Shown here: one piece after another, positions 46,667 through 59,200 of the stretch
Layout of the letters: the number at the start of each line of letters is the position of its first letter
Position numbering within the stretch: position 1 is the stretch's first letter
NCBI GenBank assembly: GCA_000697475.1
Contig: JNEU01001108.1
Location: 62,001-126,000, forward strand
Direction of reading: 5' to 3'
Source of the DNA: Lichtheimia corymbifera B2541
Taxonomy: Eukaryota > Mucoromycota > Mucoromycetes > Mucorales > Lichtheimiaceae
Length of the DNA: 64,000 nt
Made by a program: the position numbers and the translations under genes
The notes under the pieces: model-generated
Told to the model about the DNA's origin: nothing
Seen by the model: only the letters and a program-made list of their open reading frames with translations
The model's database searches: none

Positions 46667-47495
46667 GTACCAAATATCCACACAACGCGTAAGGTGATAA
46701 ATCTTTTTTTCTCTCCTCCCTCTTCTCTTGTTCCCCTCCTCAACTACGAGCGCGTTGTTTTTTGAAGAAAAATAAAAAAAGTTGATTTATTTGAATGTCA
46801 CTTGAAGAAAAGGACGATGGAGTTTCGGTTGAATCAGATGGCAAGGAAGGACACCTTAGGCTTTTTGTAGTTCCAGAAGAGCAAGACATGGGCCTTGAGC
46901 CGACGTTAAACAATAGAGATCACGAAGGGGACCTCACACACGCGCACGCCGCTGACGGATAAAGAAGGAGGTCCCCAAGGTAAAGCGGGCGACGTGCTTC
47001 ATGTTATTAGGTACCCAGAAGGTGGTCACGAACAAAGAATAAATCTTTATTGTGACAAAGAGAAAAGAAAAGGAAGAAAATGGTACAGTCCTTTAAATAA
47101 GGACGATAACAGATGACGGAATTGTGACCTATTTCTGAATAGATTGATCAAGAGCTTTCCATCTTGCCAAAATGGTTGTTCCCTTGCATTTTGTTGGAAC
47201 ACAAGCACATATAATAACATCCGCCTTTGATTTCTGTGGGAGCATGTAGTAAGTTTACTGCCATTTATGCCGGGATCAGTTTTCCGAGATGCGTGTGCAC
47301 ATTGATTCTTTTAACCTTGATTGGCACCCGAAATTTCGGTACCAGTGAAATACCCCAAATTATGTGCTACTTTCTCCGTCAAACTCAGTTTCCAGCTACA
47401 CAAGCTGACAACCCCCCGAAGTGCCCAAACACACATTCCTTGGTAAATAACATGTCACATAGATAATCTTGCTATATTGATTATTATAGAACCTT
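46667..47495. other. Intergenic, F-box 3' flank / Gcn20 3' flank
   Basis: About 830 bp between convergent genes. It holds a CT-rich run (46705-46742), the 55-codon frame at 46795, an AATAAA at about 47038, and a perfect 12-bp palindrome CCGAAATTTCGG at 47328-47339. I see no recognisable element, but the stretch 46790-47050 is GC-richer than its surroundings. Confidence 0.45.
46795..46962 (+). CDS. Possible small protein, 55 aa
   Basis: Short frame MSLEEKDDGVSVESDGKEG... ending HAHAADG at a TAA. The composition (acidic, no odd codon runs) is protein-like. It sits between a CT-rich tract resembling leaders in this window and an AATAAA about 75 bp after the stop. No family recognised; it could equally be a fragment of a decayed element or chance. 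Confidence 0.25.
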   Translation: MSLEEKDDGVSVESDGKEGHLRLFVVPEEQDMGLEPTLNNRDHEGDLTHAHAADG

Positions 47496-50062
47496 CTATA
47501 GTACCATTTGTTGATCTTTGGGGACAATCAATTGCTAGAATGAAAGAAAAGGAGGATGGTGAATAACAGTTTTCCTTCCACTTTAACTTTTTACTATGCT
47601 TACCTTGTAATCCTTAATGGTGCCAGCAAACTTCTTGAGTAAACCATCCTCACAGATCCAAATCTCATTGCATACGCTGTTGATAAAGCGTTCGTCGTGA
47701 GAAACGGTAATGACACCACCAGTGAAACGTTCCAATGCACCCTGCAACGCGTCAATCGATTCCATATCCAAATGGTTGGTAGGCTAAGAGAGAGAGAGGA
47801 TAATGTTAGCTCATTGATACACACACTCGGTTGTAAATAACTCACTTCGTCCAGAACCAAAATGTGAGGGCGTTGCAAACTGAGACATGCAAAAGCAACA
47901 CGCGACTTTTGACCACCTGACAAGGTCTTCATGACTTGCAGACCAACCATACCAGTGATACCAAAGGCACCAAGATGACGTCTGTATTCTTCCTCACTCT
48001 TTCCAGGGTATTGATCCGCCATAAAACCAACAGCACTCTTGGTGAGATCCAATTGATCGATATGGTGTTGAGTAAAGTAAGCGATACGGAGACGACCATT
48101 GCGATGCACCTCACCGGTGTTGGGCGTAAGTTGTCCAATCAATAGCTTGAGGAGTGTTGATTTACCGGCACCGTTAGGACCGACCACAGCAATACGCGAG
48201 TCGAGTCGTACATCCAAATTGATATCCTTGATGATCACCTTTTTCTTTGGATCATAACCAAAGAGACAGTCGTTCATTTGTAACACGGGTGGAGAGATAG
48301 CATCTGGATCAGGGAATGAGAAGGTGACCTCCTTTTCGCTAGTAGGTGGTTCCAATACTGGCAATTTCTCCAAAATCTTGATACGCGATTGAGCTTGAGG
48401 TGCACGCTTTGCATTGTATCTCCAACGATCGATGAAATCTTGCAAATGCTTTCGGTATTCCATTTGTGCCTCATACTCGCGGATTTGGTTGCGCACACGT
48501 TCCTCCTTGGTAGCATGAAATTGTGTAAAGTTGCCCTTGTAATAATCAAGCTTTTCAGAATGCATGTATAAAATGTCGGTTGCAACCTCGTCCAAGAATT
48601 CTATATAAACTATTAGTGACCATACCATGTGCCAAAAATATATATATACGCGTACCTCTGTCGTGAGAAACCACCATCAATGTGTTTGGCCATTTCTGCA
48701 AGTATTGTTCGAGCCATACAATGGCAGGGATCTACACAAAGAGAAAACTCGATCAGCCAAACTTGTCGATAGCAAGATCGCATACACGTACATCCAACAT
48801 GTTATCCGGTTCATCAAGCATGAGCACATCGGGTTTACAGAAGAGAGCACGTGCCAAAGAAATACGCATACGCCAACCACCTGAGAATTCTCGTGTTGCA
48901 CGATGTTGATCTTTTTCTGGGAAACCAAGACCTGACAAGATAGCTGCAGCTCTAAGAGGGTTATGGAATCCCAATCAATATCCCATTAACAAAGAGCCTC
49001 CTAATCCTACTTACCGTGCAGGAGCCTTTTCACTCTCAATATCCTCCAGTTTGCTAAAGACCTCCTTGAGCTCTGTGTTCAGACTATCCTTTTGGCTATT
49101 GATCTTGTTCTTTTCATCCTCGGATAACTCCTCCTCTTCATCGAGTTGTGCATCCAATTGGGCGATACGGCCAGACAAATCACGTTCTTTTTCCAACAAG
49201 TGCTCACGCCAGACATCTGCTCGCAACACCATTTCAATGGCTGGGGTATCATCGCCAACAACCTAATATATGGATTGTAAGATTTCCATTGCATAGCAAC
49301 ACAAAATATACATACTTCTTGTTCCACATAGAGCACCGAAATGTGATGAGGCACGCTAACTTCACGACGAGCAATGGCACGTAACAGGGTAGATTTACCG
49401 ATACCGTTCTTGCCAACGACACCATAACGACGACCAAATGCAACCGTGAGATTGGCATCGGTAAGGATACGACGACCAGCGAATGAAATATCAAAGTTCT
49501 CAATCTTGATATCCTTGATCTTGCCCTTGGTGGAAGTGTAATCGAGAATAGGATTGTACAGCTTGTACTCTTCTTGAAGTGCCTTTTGCTCATTGATCAA
49601 CTTGGATGCTTCATATTCGACACGTTGATTGGTCTTTTGTTGACGTTTGGCCATCTTGGCAGCAATCTTGGCTTCAGCCTTACGCAACTTGTCTTGATCC
49701 ACTTGCGACTGAACGCGTTTACCGGATAAATGGTCCAGTTCCACACCACTGGCTCCCAAACGTGCTGTAGCAGAGACACCAGACTGGCTACCGATCGTGA
49801 TTGCTTGTTCCAACTTGCGAGTTGCTGATGCATTCTTCTCGGCAGCTGCACGGTGGGTGTCGAAAAGCTTGGTGAGTTCAGCACACAATGCCGTGATACG
49901 ATCCTCCTTGCCACCAGCATCGATCAACAATGGTTTAACAAAGTCGTCAATGGCGTCCTCATTCTCGTCGTCAAAGTCGTTTTCTTTCAAGTAGCCGTCG
50001 AGATAGTCGATAATGGCGTCGTCAACATCTGGAGCTGCTTTGCGAATGAGGGTGGCTGCCAT
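47496..50062 (-). CDS. GCN20: ABCF ATPase, Gcn20-like
   Basis: Soluble cytosolic ABC protein of about 750 residues; in yeast Gcn20 acts with Gcn1 on ribosomes to activate the eIF2 kinase Gcn2 on amino-acid starvation. N-terminal helical region ([15 protein letters not shown]...) as in Gcn20, then NBD1: Walker [12 protein letters not shown] (about 49390), signature [15 protein letters not shown], Walker [16 protein letters not shown]2: [14 protein letters not shown] (about 48160), [23 protein letters not shown] split by an intron at about 47785-47845, and switch VSHDERF. After KDYK the protein continues through a last intron to [12 protein letters not shown], stop 47496; stopping at 47583 would ignore a good donor. 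No membrane spans, as expected. About six introns. Confidence 0.94.
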
Positions 50063-50547
50063 GGTTTGCAGATCAAAAGCTGTAAAGGTGCTGCTGCTGC
50101 GACACTACACCTCCAAAATTCTTTATGAGCCGGCCCTTCAATGCCGCATGTGTGACCTGGTTGACACAAAGAACCCACAATCCACATAATGAATCATGTA
50201 CCCTCCTATTTATCTCAATCACTATCATAAATAAACCTGCAATTAATCTGATGGAATAATGGCTTGGGAAGTGCTATTTAAGCGATAACTTCAATTACTG
50301 CTGCAGCTCATCAAAGATGATGTTATGGTCAATGCAGCTCATGGAACAAAAAGAGGCTATGCATCCATCCGACCTAAAGCTTAATGCTGCCCTTAAGAAG
50401 GATGTTCACTGTAGTAGTATGCTGATCATCATCTTCTATATGGATTTCCGTCTATTGAATCACGCAGAATATCTTATATGTGTATGGTGTTGGGGGAATA
50501 CAATGAAACCATGAGTATCAAAAGTGACATTCTGCTGTGGTGGTGAA

Positions 50548-50584
<37 letters not shown>

Positions 50585-52074
50585 AAAGGTGTAGAAAACC
50601 AGCCTCGCGCGAAAATACTACGTGTCGTTTATCAAATGTAGTGTCAGAATTTGGGCATGATTGCCACACACACGCATCCGTTTAGCCCCAAGGCTGAAGA
50701 GAGATTTGCATGATTGTTGACGATATGCATGCATAAGAGGGATGATTGTGGCACAGGATGGCGTGTACTATGTCTTAGCTGCGATACCTTTGGGGTTGCC
50801 ATGTATACGAGAAAGGAAGATGGAAGAACAGCAATAATGCATTCTTCAGATCGATCGGCAATCTCTATATTTATGTAACCATTTCATTCGTTCGCTGATT
50901 CCAGCGGTTGGGGGAGGCGTGGGGGAGAGATTGAATAATCAGCTTTTTATCATCGGATGGGGTTTAGTGCTTTCAACAACAACGATCCGATCGGCAAATA
51001 TGCTATTATTATTATTGTTGTTGTTGTTGCAAGATCGGGAAGCATAATGCTTTTGTTGTTTGCATCATGACAAGTATTGACACTCGGGTGGAACTACCAC
51101 ATACCAGCACCTTATGCATCCACATGCAGGAAATACTGGTATGTACCATGCACCGTGCTCCCTGAAGGATATGGACAACACCGTTTTATGCATATGGAAA
51201 AGTGTGCCCTGGTTGATTACGTGGATTTGTGCAGCATGGTTTCTTTTTTGTAAAGAGGCTGAAAAAAAGATAATCATATGTCAAAAGGCAAAAGCAAAAG
51301 AGATGGGTCCCACCAACTGGGAGCGTTATGCACAATGTCGATCATTACTGTTACACAATTCTTTGATTCGGCGACCAAGACAAATAAACGTGGTCTATAA
51401 CTGCCGATTTCGCCATTCGAATTCGTGGCATCATCATCATCAGTCTCTTTGAATTGATAAGGGTTATGGGATTTACAAGGGCTCGAGGAGACATGTGGAG
51501 AAGGAGGTAGAGGAGGATTATGTAGGAGGTGTGTGTGGGTGTTGGGTTGTAAGCATCGCGCATATGGATGTAGAAGAACTCATTTTGGTGATACATTGAG
51601 CAACCAAGACAACGATGGATTGTCCCAAAAAGCATGTAAAAGGCGTCAACTAAACCCGAACAAGTAATGTTCTGCAACGGGAGGCATCATCGTCATTGTG
51701 TGTTCCAGTAAATGGGCACAGCGTCTTTTTGAATACTTCTTGTCTCGCGCGCTTTGGCGCACGGTGTCTCCAATGTTGTGCAACGAGACGCGTGTGTCTA
51801 TAGTCCTTTTTCGAGTCAATCCCGTTTCTCATAAACACTGAGTTGATGTTGCTGGAAAAGCTTTATTGACATATTCAAACTTGCATTGAATTCTTTTTTA
51901 TTCCTTTCTTTCTTCTTTGTCTCTTTTACTATTACTATTATACGCTGGTGTCTTTGATACACATACAAACACCTCCTTTCACTCTCCCTCTCTTTCTTTT
52001 GCACTCTCTTTCCTTCACCCCTGTATCCCTTGAAACAACTTTTGCCGCCTTCCACAACCGTCAATTCACTCGCA
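50063..52074. promoter_or_regulatory. Long divergent intergenic region, Gcn20 / CH-kinase
   Basis: About 2 kb. Next to 50062 is the Gcn20 promoter; at about 51890-52030 is a CT-rich leader of the kinase gene. In between lie a (GT)15 tract, ATT/TTG repeats at about 51005-51030, and a plus-strand frame at 51114-51452 of unknown nature. No RNA gene seen. Confidence 0.4.
50553..50582. repeat. (GT)15 microsatellite
   Basis: Perfect alternating GT run in the Gcn20/kinase intergenic region. Confidence 0.95.
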
Positions 52075-55000
52075 ATGTCAAATACATTGATACACCCACG
52101 ACTCTACGACACTCACGACAATCGCAACGCTGCACTTGACTTTATTAATACAACATGTGGACTCCAACTGCAATCAGACAATCTCTTTGCTCAACTCCAA
52201 GACGGCATCGTGCTTTGCAAGTAGGGTCATCTTATGCGACTGTTGGTGGAGACACGACAACTGACATGCATACACCTATTATCATTATCATTATAGCCTG
52301 ATCAATGCCCTGAAACCTGGGGCCATACCCAGCATTGGTACTCACCATAGTGCATTCGTCAAGGCAAGTATCACCTTTCTCTCTCTCAGCGTGCGAATTC
52401 AATGCCAACAACCAGGAACAAGAGAAGGAAAAAAAGGGGACAAGAGGGGAAGAGAGATATGTGCTAAAGAAGGGAGAACATCCTCTTGTTGGAAAGGAGG
52501 AGGGGTTGGATGGAGGCAAAAGAAGCATATCTTGAGACAAGGAATGAAGGCTAACAAGTGTCTACTTGTATATAGATGGCCAATATCAGTTTGTTTCTTA
52601 AAGGGGCACGCGAGGTAAGCATCCATCTAGAAAGGAATGTTTTATGGTATATTAACTTGATCACTTCTTCCTCTTCTTCCATCACCCTTTCCTTTCCTTT
52701 AGCTTGGTGTACCATCATCCGATCTCTTTCAACCTGTCGATCTATACGAAGCCAGAAACATGGGAGCTGTATGTATACCAATCATTGCTTTATTAATTAC
52801 AATTGAACTCATATCACTATTATTATTATTATTGTAGGTTGTCAACACCATTCTTACACTTGCTCGTATGAGTTCACGAAAGAAACGGCAATACAATAGC
52901 ACACGGAAGCACCATACAGAACGCGATCGATCATCCGCACGCCGTACATCAATTTCTCGTCTATTCAAAAACGCTGAACGTGGAGGAACAGCTCCTATCA
53001 GAAAGCAATTTGATTCCCTGCCCAACAAATACCGTGATGAATCTTCTCGTCATCGTCATGTCAAAGCTATCTTTGGTCAAGCATCCCAAGTGACAGATGA
53101 TACACCGCCTACGACATTATCCGTGGTGGATACCAATCGTATTACCGAAAAGGCCGAGGCATTACGTAGAACGTATCGATCCAATTTACGTCCCACATTG
53201 GATAGTGGCTACAGCACAATGGCCACTCGCAGTGGTGATGTGCAAGGAGTTACTCGACGACGACGCCGCCGCCGACGTAGCAGTGGTAGCTGCAGCAGCA
53301 TGGATTACAATAGCAGCACGAGTGAAGGGGTTATCTCCACCACGGACACAGACACGGACACAGCAGATGAGGAGGACAAGGAGGGGGTGGTCTTTACACA
53401 AAAGGAGCAACAACGAGCATCTTCAACCTCTACAGCAAGTAGCAGTACTCGACCCGAGTCTCCTGCTGCTGGTGCTGATGGTTGTCAACAACATGACATG
53501 ATGGGAGATGATCATTTATTTCTATGCGTATCATCAGATCATGAACCTTATCCTCGATCATCACTCTCAACACCTTGTTATGCAGAAAGCCGTCGCCCTC
53601 TTCTTACACCATCTCCAACTCCTGATCACCATCATCAACATCATCTTGAATCCAAAAGCAGCGATGATCTCAAAGAGGAGAATAATCGATCAGCTTGCTC
53701 AAAGGAGTCTTCCATGATTGCCATGAAACAAGATAAAGACAACACAACTACGTATTTTGTAAGTTGCAGAAAATGACATGTCTTTATAGTTGCTTATTCC
53801 ATATCTCATAGCAACTTGGCAATTGCATCGGCAAAGGACAATTTGGTGCTGTCTATCGGTATGTGTGTGTGCGTTTGCTTATATGTATCCCTTTACTTAT
53901 ATCGCATTCCTTAGAGCATTGAACGTTCAAACCGGTGAAATCGTAGCCATCAAACGGATTCGTATTGAAGATATTCAAGTGGATAGCGAGATCATGGCAA
54001 GTAGACATTAGACCACAATGATGGGGGAAAGTAGAGATGATATTAACTTTATTTCTTATAATAGCAAGAGGTTGAGCTTCTCAAGGATATGGATAATGCC
54101 AACATTGTTCGATATCTTGGTTCTGTTCGAGATGATACATATCTTAACATTGTCCTGGAGTATGTATAAGGGAGGGAGTACGATGCTTGGAATGAGGAGA
54201 TTAACTATAAACCCATTAGATATGTGGAGAATGGCTCCCTCCTTTCAACACTCAAGGCATTTGGTAAATTTCCAGAGGCACTTGTCGCATCGTATACCCA
54301 AAAAATCCTTTCCGGTCTTGCTTATTTACACGAGCACGAGGTAAGTAATGTAAGGGGGGGTGTATATGTGTGTGATTGATATGTCTAACCTAATTTGTAT
54401 CAGGTGGTTCATTGTGACCTTAAGGCTGCCAACATTCTTTCTACAAAGACAGGCGATGTCAAGCTGACGGATTTTGGTGTGTCATTGAATCTACGGATGA
54501 TGCAAGATGAATTAGGCGCACCAGCAGGAACTCCCAATTGGATGGCACCTGAAGTAATAGAGCTTAAGGGTGCTTCTACAAAGTCAGACATTTGGTCGCT
54601 CGGTTGTACCATCATTGAACTCCTTACGGGCCGACCACCTTACGCGGGAATGATTGCCATGTCAGCTTTATATCATATTGTCGAAGATGATCATCCACCT
54701 GTTCCAGAAAATGCGTCAGAGGTAAGTTATAGAACAGACGGGTGGCTGGTTGGATGGATGAGTACTTATGTCAACCAATGTAGACCCTTCAAGATTTGTT
54801 GTATGCTTGTTTCCAAAAAGATCCATCGCAACGACCCACAGCAAAGGAGTTAATGCAGCATCCATGGATATCATCTGCACTCGCTACTACTCCCGATCAA
54901 CAACAACAACAAGAACAGCAACAACAATCCAATCAAGCCTTGGAAGATGATTACAATGTCGAGGTGGATACTCTTGAAAGAGCAGCTCAAGTGGACCCAC

Positions 55001-55541
55001 ACCTTGAAGACGATGACGATGATTTGGCTATGATCTACCAATACATGCGAACTAATCCCACCATGGATTCTCAACGTGTGGCAGCAAGCAATATCCGCAA
55101 AAAGCAATTCATTGAGCATCAATTTGTCAAGACCATGTTTGGTAAAGGTAATAACGACCATGCTCTTTATTTGCAATTAGATGGCTAATATCCCTTCTAT
55201 AGCTGTTACTTGTAAGGTTTGCATGGTTACGGTCAAACGACATGCTTATTTTTGTGAAGGTATGTAAAAGAACGATGAGCGTATCCATGATACGAGAGTA
55301 CTCACAATTGCATGTTTAATAGCTTGCGCTTTGATTTGTCATGACAAATGTCGCCATAAAGCCGCTTCTTGCCGACCGATATATCCCACCATCATAGCCA
55401 AGGTACTTTTTGGGGCTCTCAGATATTCTGCCGACCTTTGATTGACATTTCGTTTTCTAGAACACCTCTCAACACCGTGATTCATATCCACCTCGTGCAC
55501 ACAACAAGCTGCAAAAGATGTTGGCGTCTTTGTATCTGTGA
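52075..55541 (+). CDS. CH domain - Ste11/Cdc7-like kinase - C1 domain protein
   Basis: About 820 residues in a dozen exons. Residues 1-115: calponin-type CH domain ([38 protein letters not shown]), an actin-binding fold. Then about 300 residues of Arg/Ser/Asp-rich disordered linker. Kinase (53810-54870): [16 protein letters not shown] (Lys), [12 protein letters not shown] catalytic loop with Cys in place of the HRD arginine, DFG in [18 protein letters not shown]. It most resembles Cdc7/SepH kinases of the septation initiation network. A poly-Gln stretch follows (54898-54930). C-terminus: C1-type zinc finger with H-x12-C-x2-C, CEAC, ICHDKC and final Cys (55116-55365), split by two introns. Suggests a kinase recruited to actin and membrane lipid at the septum; that role is inference. 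Stop TGA at 55539. Confidence 0.88.
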
Positions 55542-56024
55542 TACTTGCATTCCTTTGTTCGAACATACCATCTACACCCGTATATACACCTCCCACACAC
55601 ACACATGCATACTTTCATTGGCAACAATTCTAGTCGCAGGCGACTATATCCTTCTTCCTGCAGCAGCAAAGGCAGCAACAACAGCAACGCTTTTATAGAG
55701 CATATCTAACCTTTCCTTTACTACTTCAAGATACTACTACTACTACTACTACACCTACCACTACTACAACAACAACCTTGTATTATAGCCCAACCCTTTT
55801 TATATATTATATATTGTACATGAATCAACCTTTAAGAAAAAAGAAAAAGCCATTATCCCAATACAATCCATCCTCCCATTTGTGTATGTGTCATTGAAGA
55901 ATAGAATGAAGTAATTATTAGATATTGAATAACATGAGAGAACAAGGGTCTTTACAGAAAACGAATGCTATTGGTTTACTCGGCACTTTTACTCTTCTAA
56001 TGCGGGAATAATATGTGTGTGCGT
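55542..56024. other. Convergent 3' flanks, kinase / GPI protein
   Basis: About 480 bp with a (TAC)n trinucleotide run at 55732-55751 and short AT-rich stretches; 3' UTRs of both convergent genes. No gene seen. Confidence 0.5.
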
Positions 56025-56864
56025 TTAGAAGAGAGCAAGAGCAGCGGCACCGGCAGCGACACCAAGAGCAGCATTGACCTTGAAGGAAGAACCAGCGCTT
56101 TCATCGCTCTCAGCAGCATCAGAAGAAGCAGCAGCGGAAGAGGAGGCATCAGCAGAGCCAGAAGCACCAGCAGAGGTAGGCTTAGCAGACGAAGAGGAGC
56201 CAGCAGAGCCAGAGGCAGCAGCGGAACCAGAAGCAGAAGCAGAGCCAGAGGCAGCAGCAGAGCCAGAGGCAGATGAAGAGCCAGAGGCAGCAGCAGAAGA
56301 ACCAGAGGCAGCAGCAGAGCCAGATGCGGAAGGAGCATCAGAGCTGGTAGAGTTGCTGCTACCGCTACCGCTACCGCTACCGCTATCACCACCAGCGGTG
56401 ATTTCAAAGAAAGGAGAGTATTGTTGGCCTTGGTCAGTGGTCACTTGGACAGCATCTATGACAACAAATTAATCCATCTTGTTCATGTACCATGGCTATC
56501 ATATTACTTACAGTCGTTGCTAGGCTTGGTGTCACTTTGAATGGTCCACTCGTACTTGCCCTCACTGGCATCAATTTGATCGGAAGAGATGGTGTAGAGA
56601 GTGTTGAGGTTGTTGGCATCACCTTGACGCAACACAATGCCAGTAACAGTCTTAGCACCATCAACGTTCCAGGTGATGGTTTGCTTGGAACCAGCGGGCC
56701 ACTTGGCCTAAATTATACACATATACGTGTGAGCGATACAATGATAAATGCAATTGAACTCAATTGATACATACACCAAGGGTGGGGTTGATGACGGAAA
56801 TGCCTTGAGCAGAGACAGCGGCAACAAAGGCGGCAACAGCAGCGAGAGAAAGGGCGAACTTCAT
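56025..56864 (-). CDS. Ser/Ala-rich GPI-anchored cell-wall protein (Kre9/Knh1-like)
   Basis: Secreted protein of about 240 residues. Signal peptide MKFALSLAAVAAFVAAVSA with cleavage expected before QGISV. A single beta-sandwich domain follows, with GISVINPTLG, WPAGSKQTITWN and YSPFFEITAG, the yeast Kre9/Knh1 N-terminal family found in Ser-Thr-rich GPI proteins. The second half (56070-56390) is a low-complexity array of SGSAAASG-like units, a likely glycosylated stalk, and the protein ends in a hydrophobic tail (VNAALGVAAGAAALALF) suited to GPI attachment near the preceding Ser/Gly. Two introns. Expected at the plasma membrane or wall; exact role unknown. The plus strand carries long shadow frames because of the repeat. 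Confidence 0.9.
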
Positions 56865-58546
56865 GTTTTTAAAAAGAATGGAATGGAAGAAAAGCGGTTA
56901 TAAAAGTCATCAAGGTCGACTTTATTCTTTTATATACACAATCTCGGTCGCACCATTAACGTCGCACAACTCACATCACACACATACAATGTATATACAT
57001 TTGCCGATTTTCAACGGCGATCTCTTTACTTAAAGTGTAGCTGTCAACAAAACCATTTATATACAAATATATATGCCATTGTGCTTCTTTTTTCCCCTTG
57101 TTGCTACGCTCATGCTAAATGGCGTAGCATATGCACTACACGACACCAAAGAATAAGGTGTTATTTAGAGCGATAGAAGCAAGGGTGCCACTGAGCTACA
57201 CAAGAACGGTTAGCATCCATTCGTCTTTCTCTCCTGGATAAGCTGATGATGGTGGATTATATGCGATATTGGGTTGCCTGATTGCAGGCTTAATTGGCGG
57301 CTGTTATTTTTAGTGTTGTGCAACGCGTCAAGCACCGAAAAGCAGTAAGATGGTTTTTTTACACGTGGTGCAGTGCCCAATCTGTCCCACCCTGTGTCAT
57401 TTTTGCAACAGTGATCTACATGTGCAAATCCTTTCATGCCGTCGCCTGTGTGCGTGTGTATGTAAATGTGGGTGTGGATTGTTGCGAATACATTTGCCTT
57501 CTTGGCCTTTGATTTTTTTAAGACGGAGTCATGGCCCCCAGTCCTTGGTATGTTTCAGTTGAGATCTCTTTGTCTCAAAAAGTGCCTGCAGGGTATCGGG
57601 GAGGCCTGGGAAAAGACTTTTCAATGCCATTGAACACTTTTTCACTCATTCATCCTTCATATTCAATGCCGTATAATTTATCGCACTCATTCATCTGCAT
57701 ATAATCACCCTATCACTTATGGCAATCACGGGAGAAAACGATAAAAGTGATTTGTGTACGTGCATCATTGTCGGCTTGTTCCCCGCTTAAGGTGTGGTTT
57801 GATGGCAGGAATCGCATCTCTGGGGCGTGAAATGAGTTTTCCTCTCACTCTCCGCAATCGATTGGCCCTAACGGTTCTAGGCAGTTTGTGTGTGGGTTAC
57901 ATGCATTTTATTTGCTCATCCTTGGATACCATGCAAAAAGAGGTCAAGTCTCATCTCTCTCTCCTCCTTTGTTTTGCTTTTACTCGAATTTCTATGGCAC
58001 CACCACGACGCTCATTGTATAGAGTGGGTCATTGTGAACACGAGTACAAGGATACCATCATACCCTATCAATTCCATTCTCTTGGCACTGGGGAACAATA
58101 AAGATGATAAGGTGGATAACTCAAGCGATTTGATCGTGCACGACTTTTTAAGATGACATGAAAAGAAATCAAAGAAGCATTCGTCGTCGATCACTTTAAT
58201 TCATATGCAATTATACCAATACAGGCAAATTAGTGAGAAAAGGCTCTTTACCTGGTTTCGTTGTTTGAGCCGCACATAGATGGTACCATGTGCAAGATAT
58301 ATGTACAACATATACTTTGCATTATTTTTGTCTTTGATCACTTGAAAAGGATTACACTATGAACATGAGCATTATAGCTACTCCAGCATCTTACATCTAT
58401 AATGAGTGCCACTTGCCATTAAAACTCCACATCCCCGAGAGAGTGTGGGTGTGGGTGTGCGATGTGTGCCGGACCGGACCTCACCAAGGGCTTGTAGGGA
58501 ACACAACCTTGTATTGTGAATCCATCCTCTTTCCTGATCATCACAA
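56865..58546. other. Divergent intergenic region, GPI protein / RPL35
   Basis: About 1.7 kb. The left end is the GPI protein promoter, the right end the RPL35 promoter. Frames at 57294-57562 and 57754-58156 have no recognisable content. A tRNA-D-arm-like string at about 57192-57213 (minus strand) does not extend to a tRNA. Confidence 0.4.
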
Positions 58547-59200
58547 ATGGTGAGCCATCCATCCATTATGTAACCCATCCATCCACCATCATCGATATTT
58601 GCAAACGACATTTACAATGCGGATTTATTGATGTATGCTATTTTGAACGATATCATCGACACACATTTTATATGCATCTAAAGCCGACAATGATGAATGG
58701 ATGGATGGATGCGGATATTGCAGCCTTTCCCACTGTACAGGAAAAGACGTTGACATATCTTGATAGGCTGCTTTGAAGGCCCACGAGTTGCGTAATCAAA
58801 ACAAGGCTGAGCTCCTCAAGACTCTTGAGGAACAAAAGCAAGAGCTCGCCTCTCTTCGTGTCCAAAAGGTTGCTGGTGGTTCTGCTGCCAAGCTCCACCA
58901 AATGTGGGTATAGGATATATATACATATATATTTGTTTTTTTCTGGAAGGACTTAGCAATATCTATAGTGGTGTTGTGCGCAAGAACGTTGCTCGCACTT
59001 TGACCGTTATCAACCAAACCCAACGTGAGCAGCTTCGTCTCTTTTACCAAAAGAAAAAGTACGTCCCTCTCGATCTCCGTGTCAAGAAGACCCGTGCCAT
59101 GCGCCGTGCTTTGACTCCTTATGAACGCAAGCTCAAGACTGTCAAGCAACAAAAGAAGGATGCCCACTTTCCCCTTCGCAAATATGCTGTCAAGGCATAA
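58547..59200 (+). CDS. RPL35: 60S ribosomal protein L35 (uL29)
   Basis: 123-124 residues, the usual length. Exon 1 is inferred to be only the ATG at 58547-58549, followed by a GTGAGC donor. Exon 2 (58767-58912) encodes [17 protein letters not shown] and [15 protein letters not shown]; exon 3 (from about 58971) encodes [20 protein letters not shown], then [18 protein letters not shown], and ends PLRKYAVKA, all typical of L35. It sits next to the polypeptide exit tunnel of the large subunit. The first intron is about 217 nt, longer than most here, as often in ribosomal-protein genes. The isolated-ATG first exon is a model, not proven. Confidence 0.9.

Noticed and set aside
47583..47606. Gcn20 stop codon at 47583
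   Set aside because: A good GTAAGC donor follows KDYK, and a downstream exon ([12 protein letters not shown]) restores a plausible C-terminus ending at 47496.
51114..51452. 112-codon plus-strand frame upstream of the CH-kinase
   Set aside because: No recognisable domain, no good leader, and it ends in a low-complexity His run; could be untranslated DNA.
56013..56472. Long Glu/Ala-rich plus-strand frames
   Set aside because: Antisense shadows of the SGSAAASG repeat in the GPI-anchored protein.
57190..57240. tRNA-like string (TGTAGCTCAGTGG on the minus strand)
   Set aside because: Resembles a D-arm, but no TpsiC loop, anticodon arm or matching acceptor stem follows; probably chance.
57754..58156. 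Overlapping frames of 88-115 codons left of RPL35
   Set aside because: Different frames with no conserved motif and no splice partners; likely promoter DNA.
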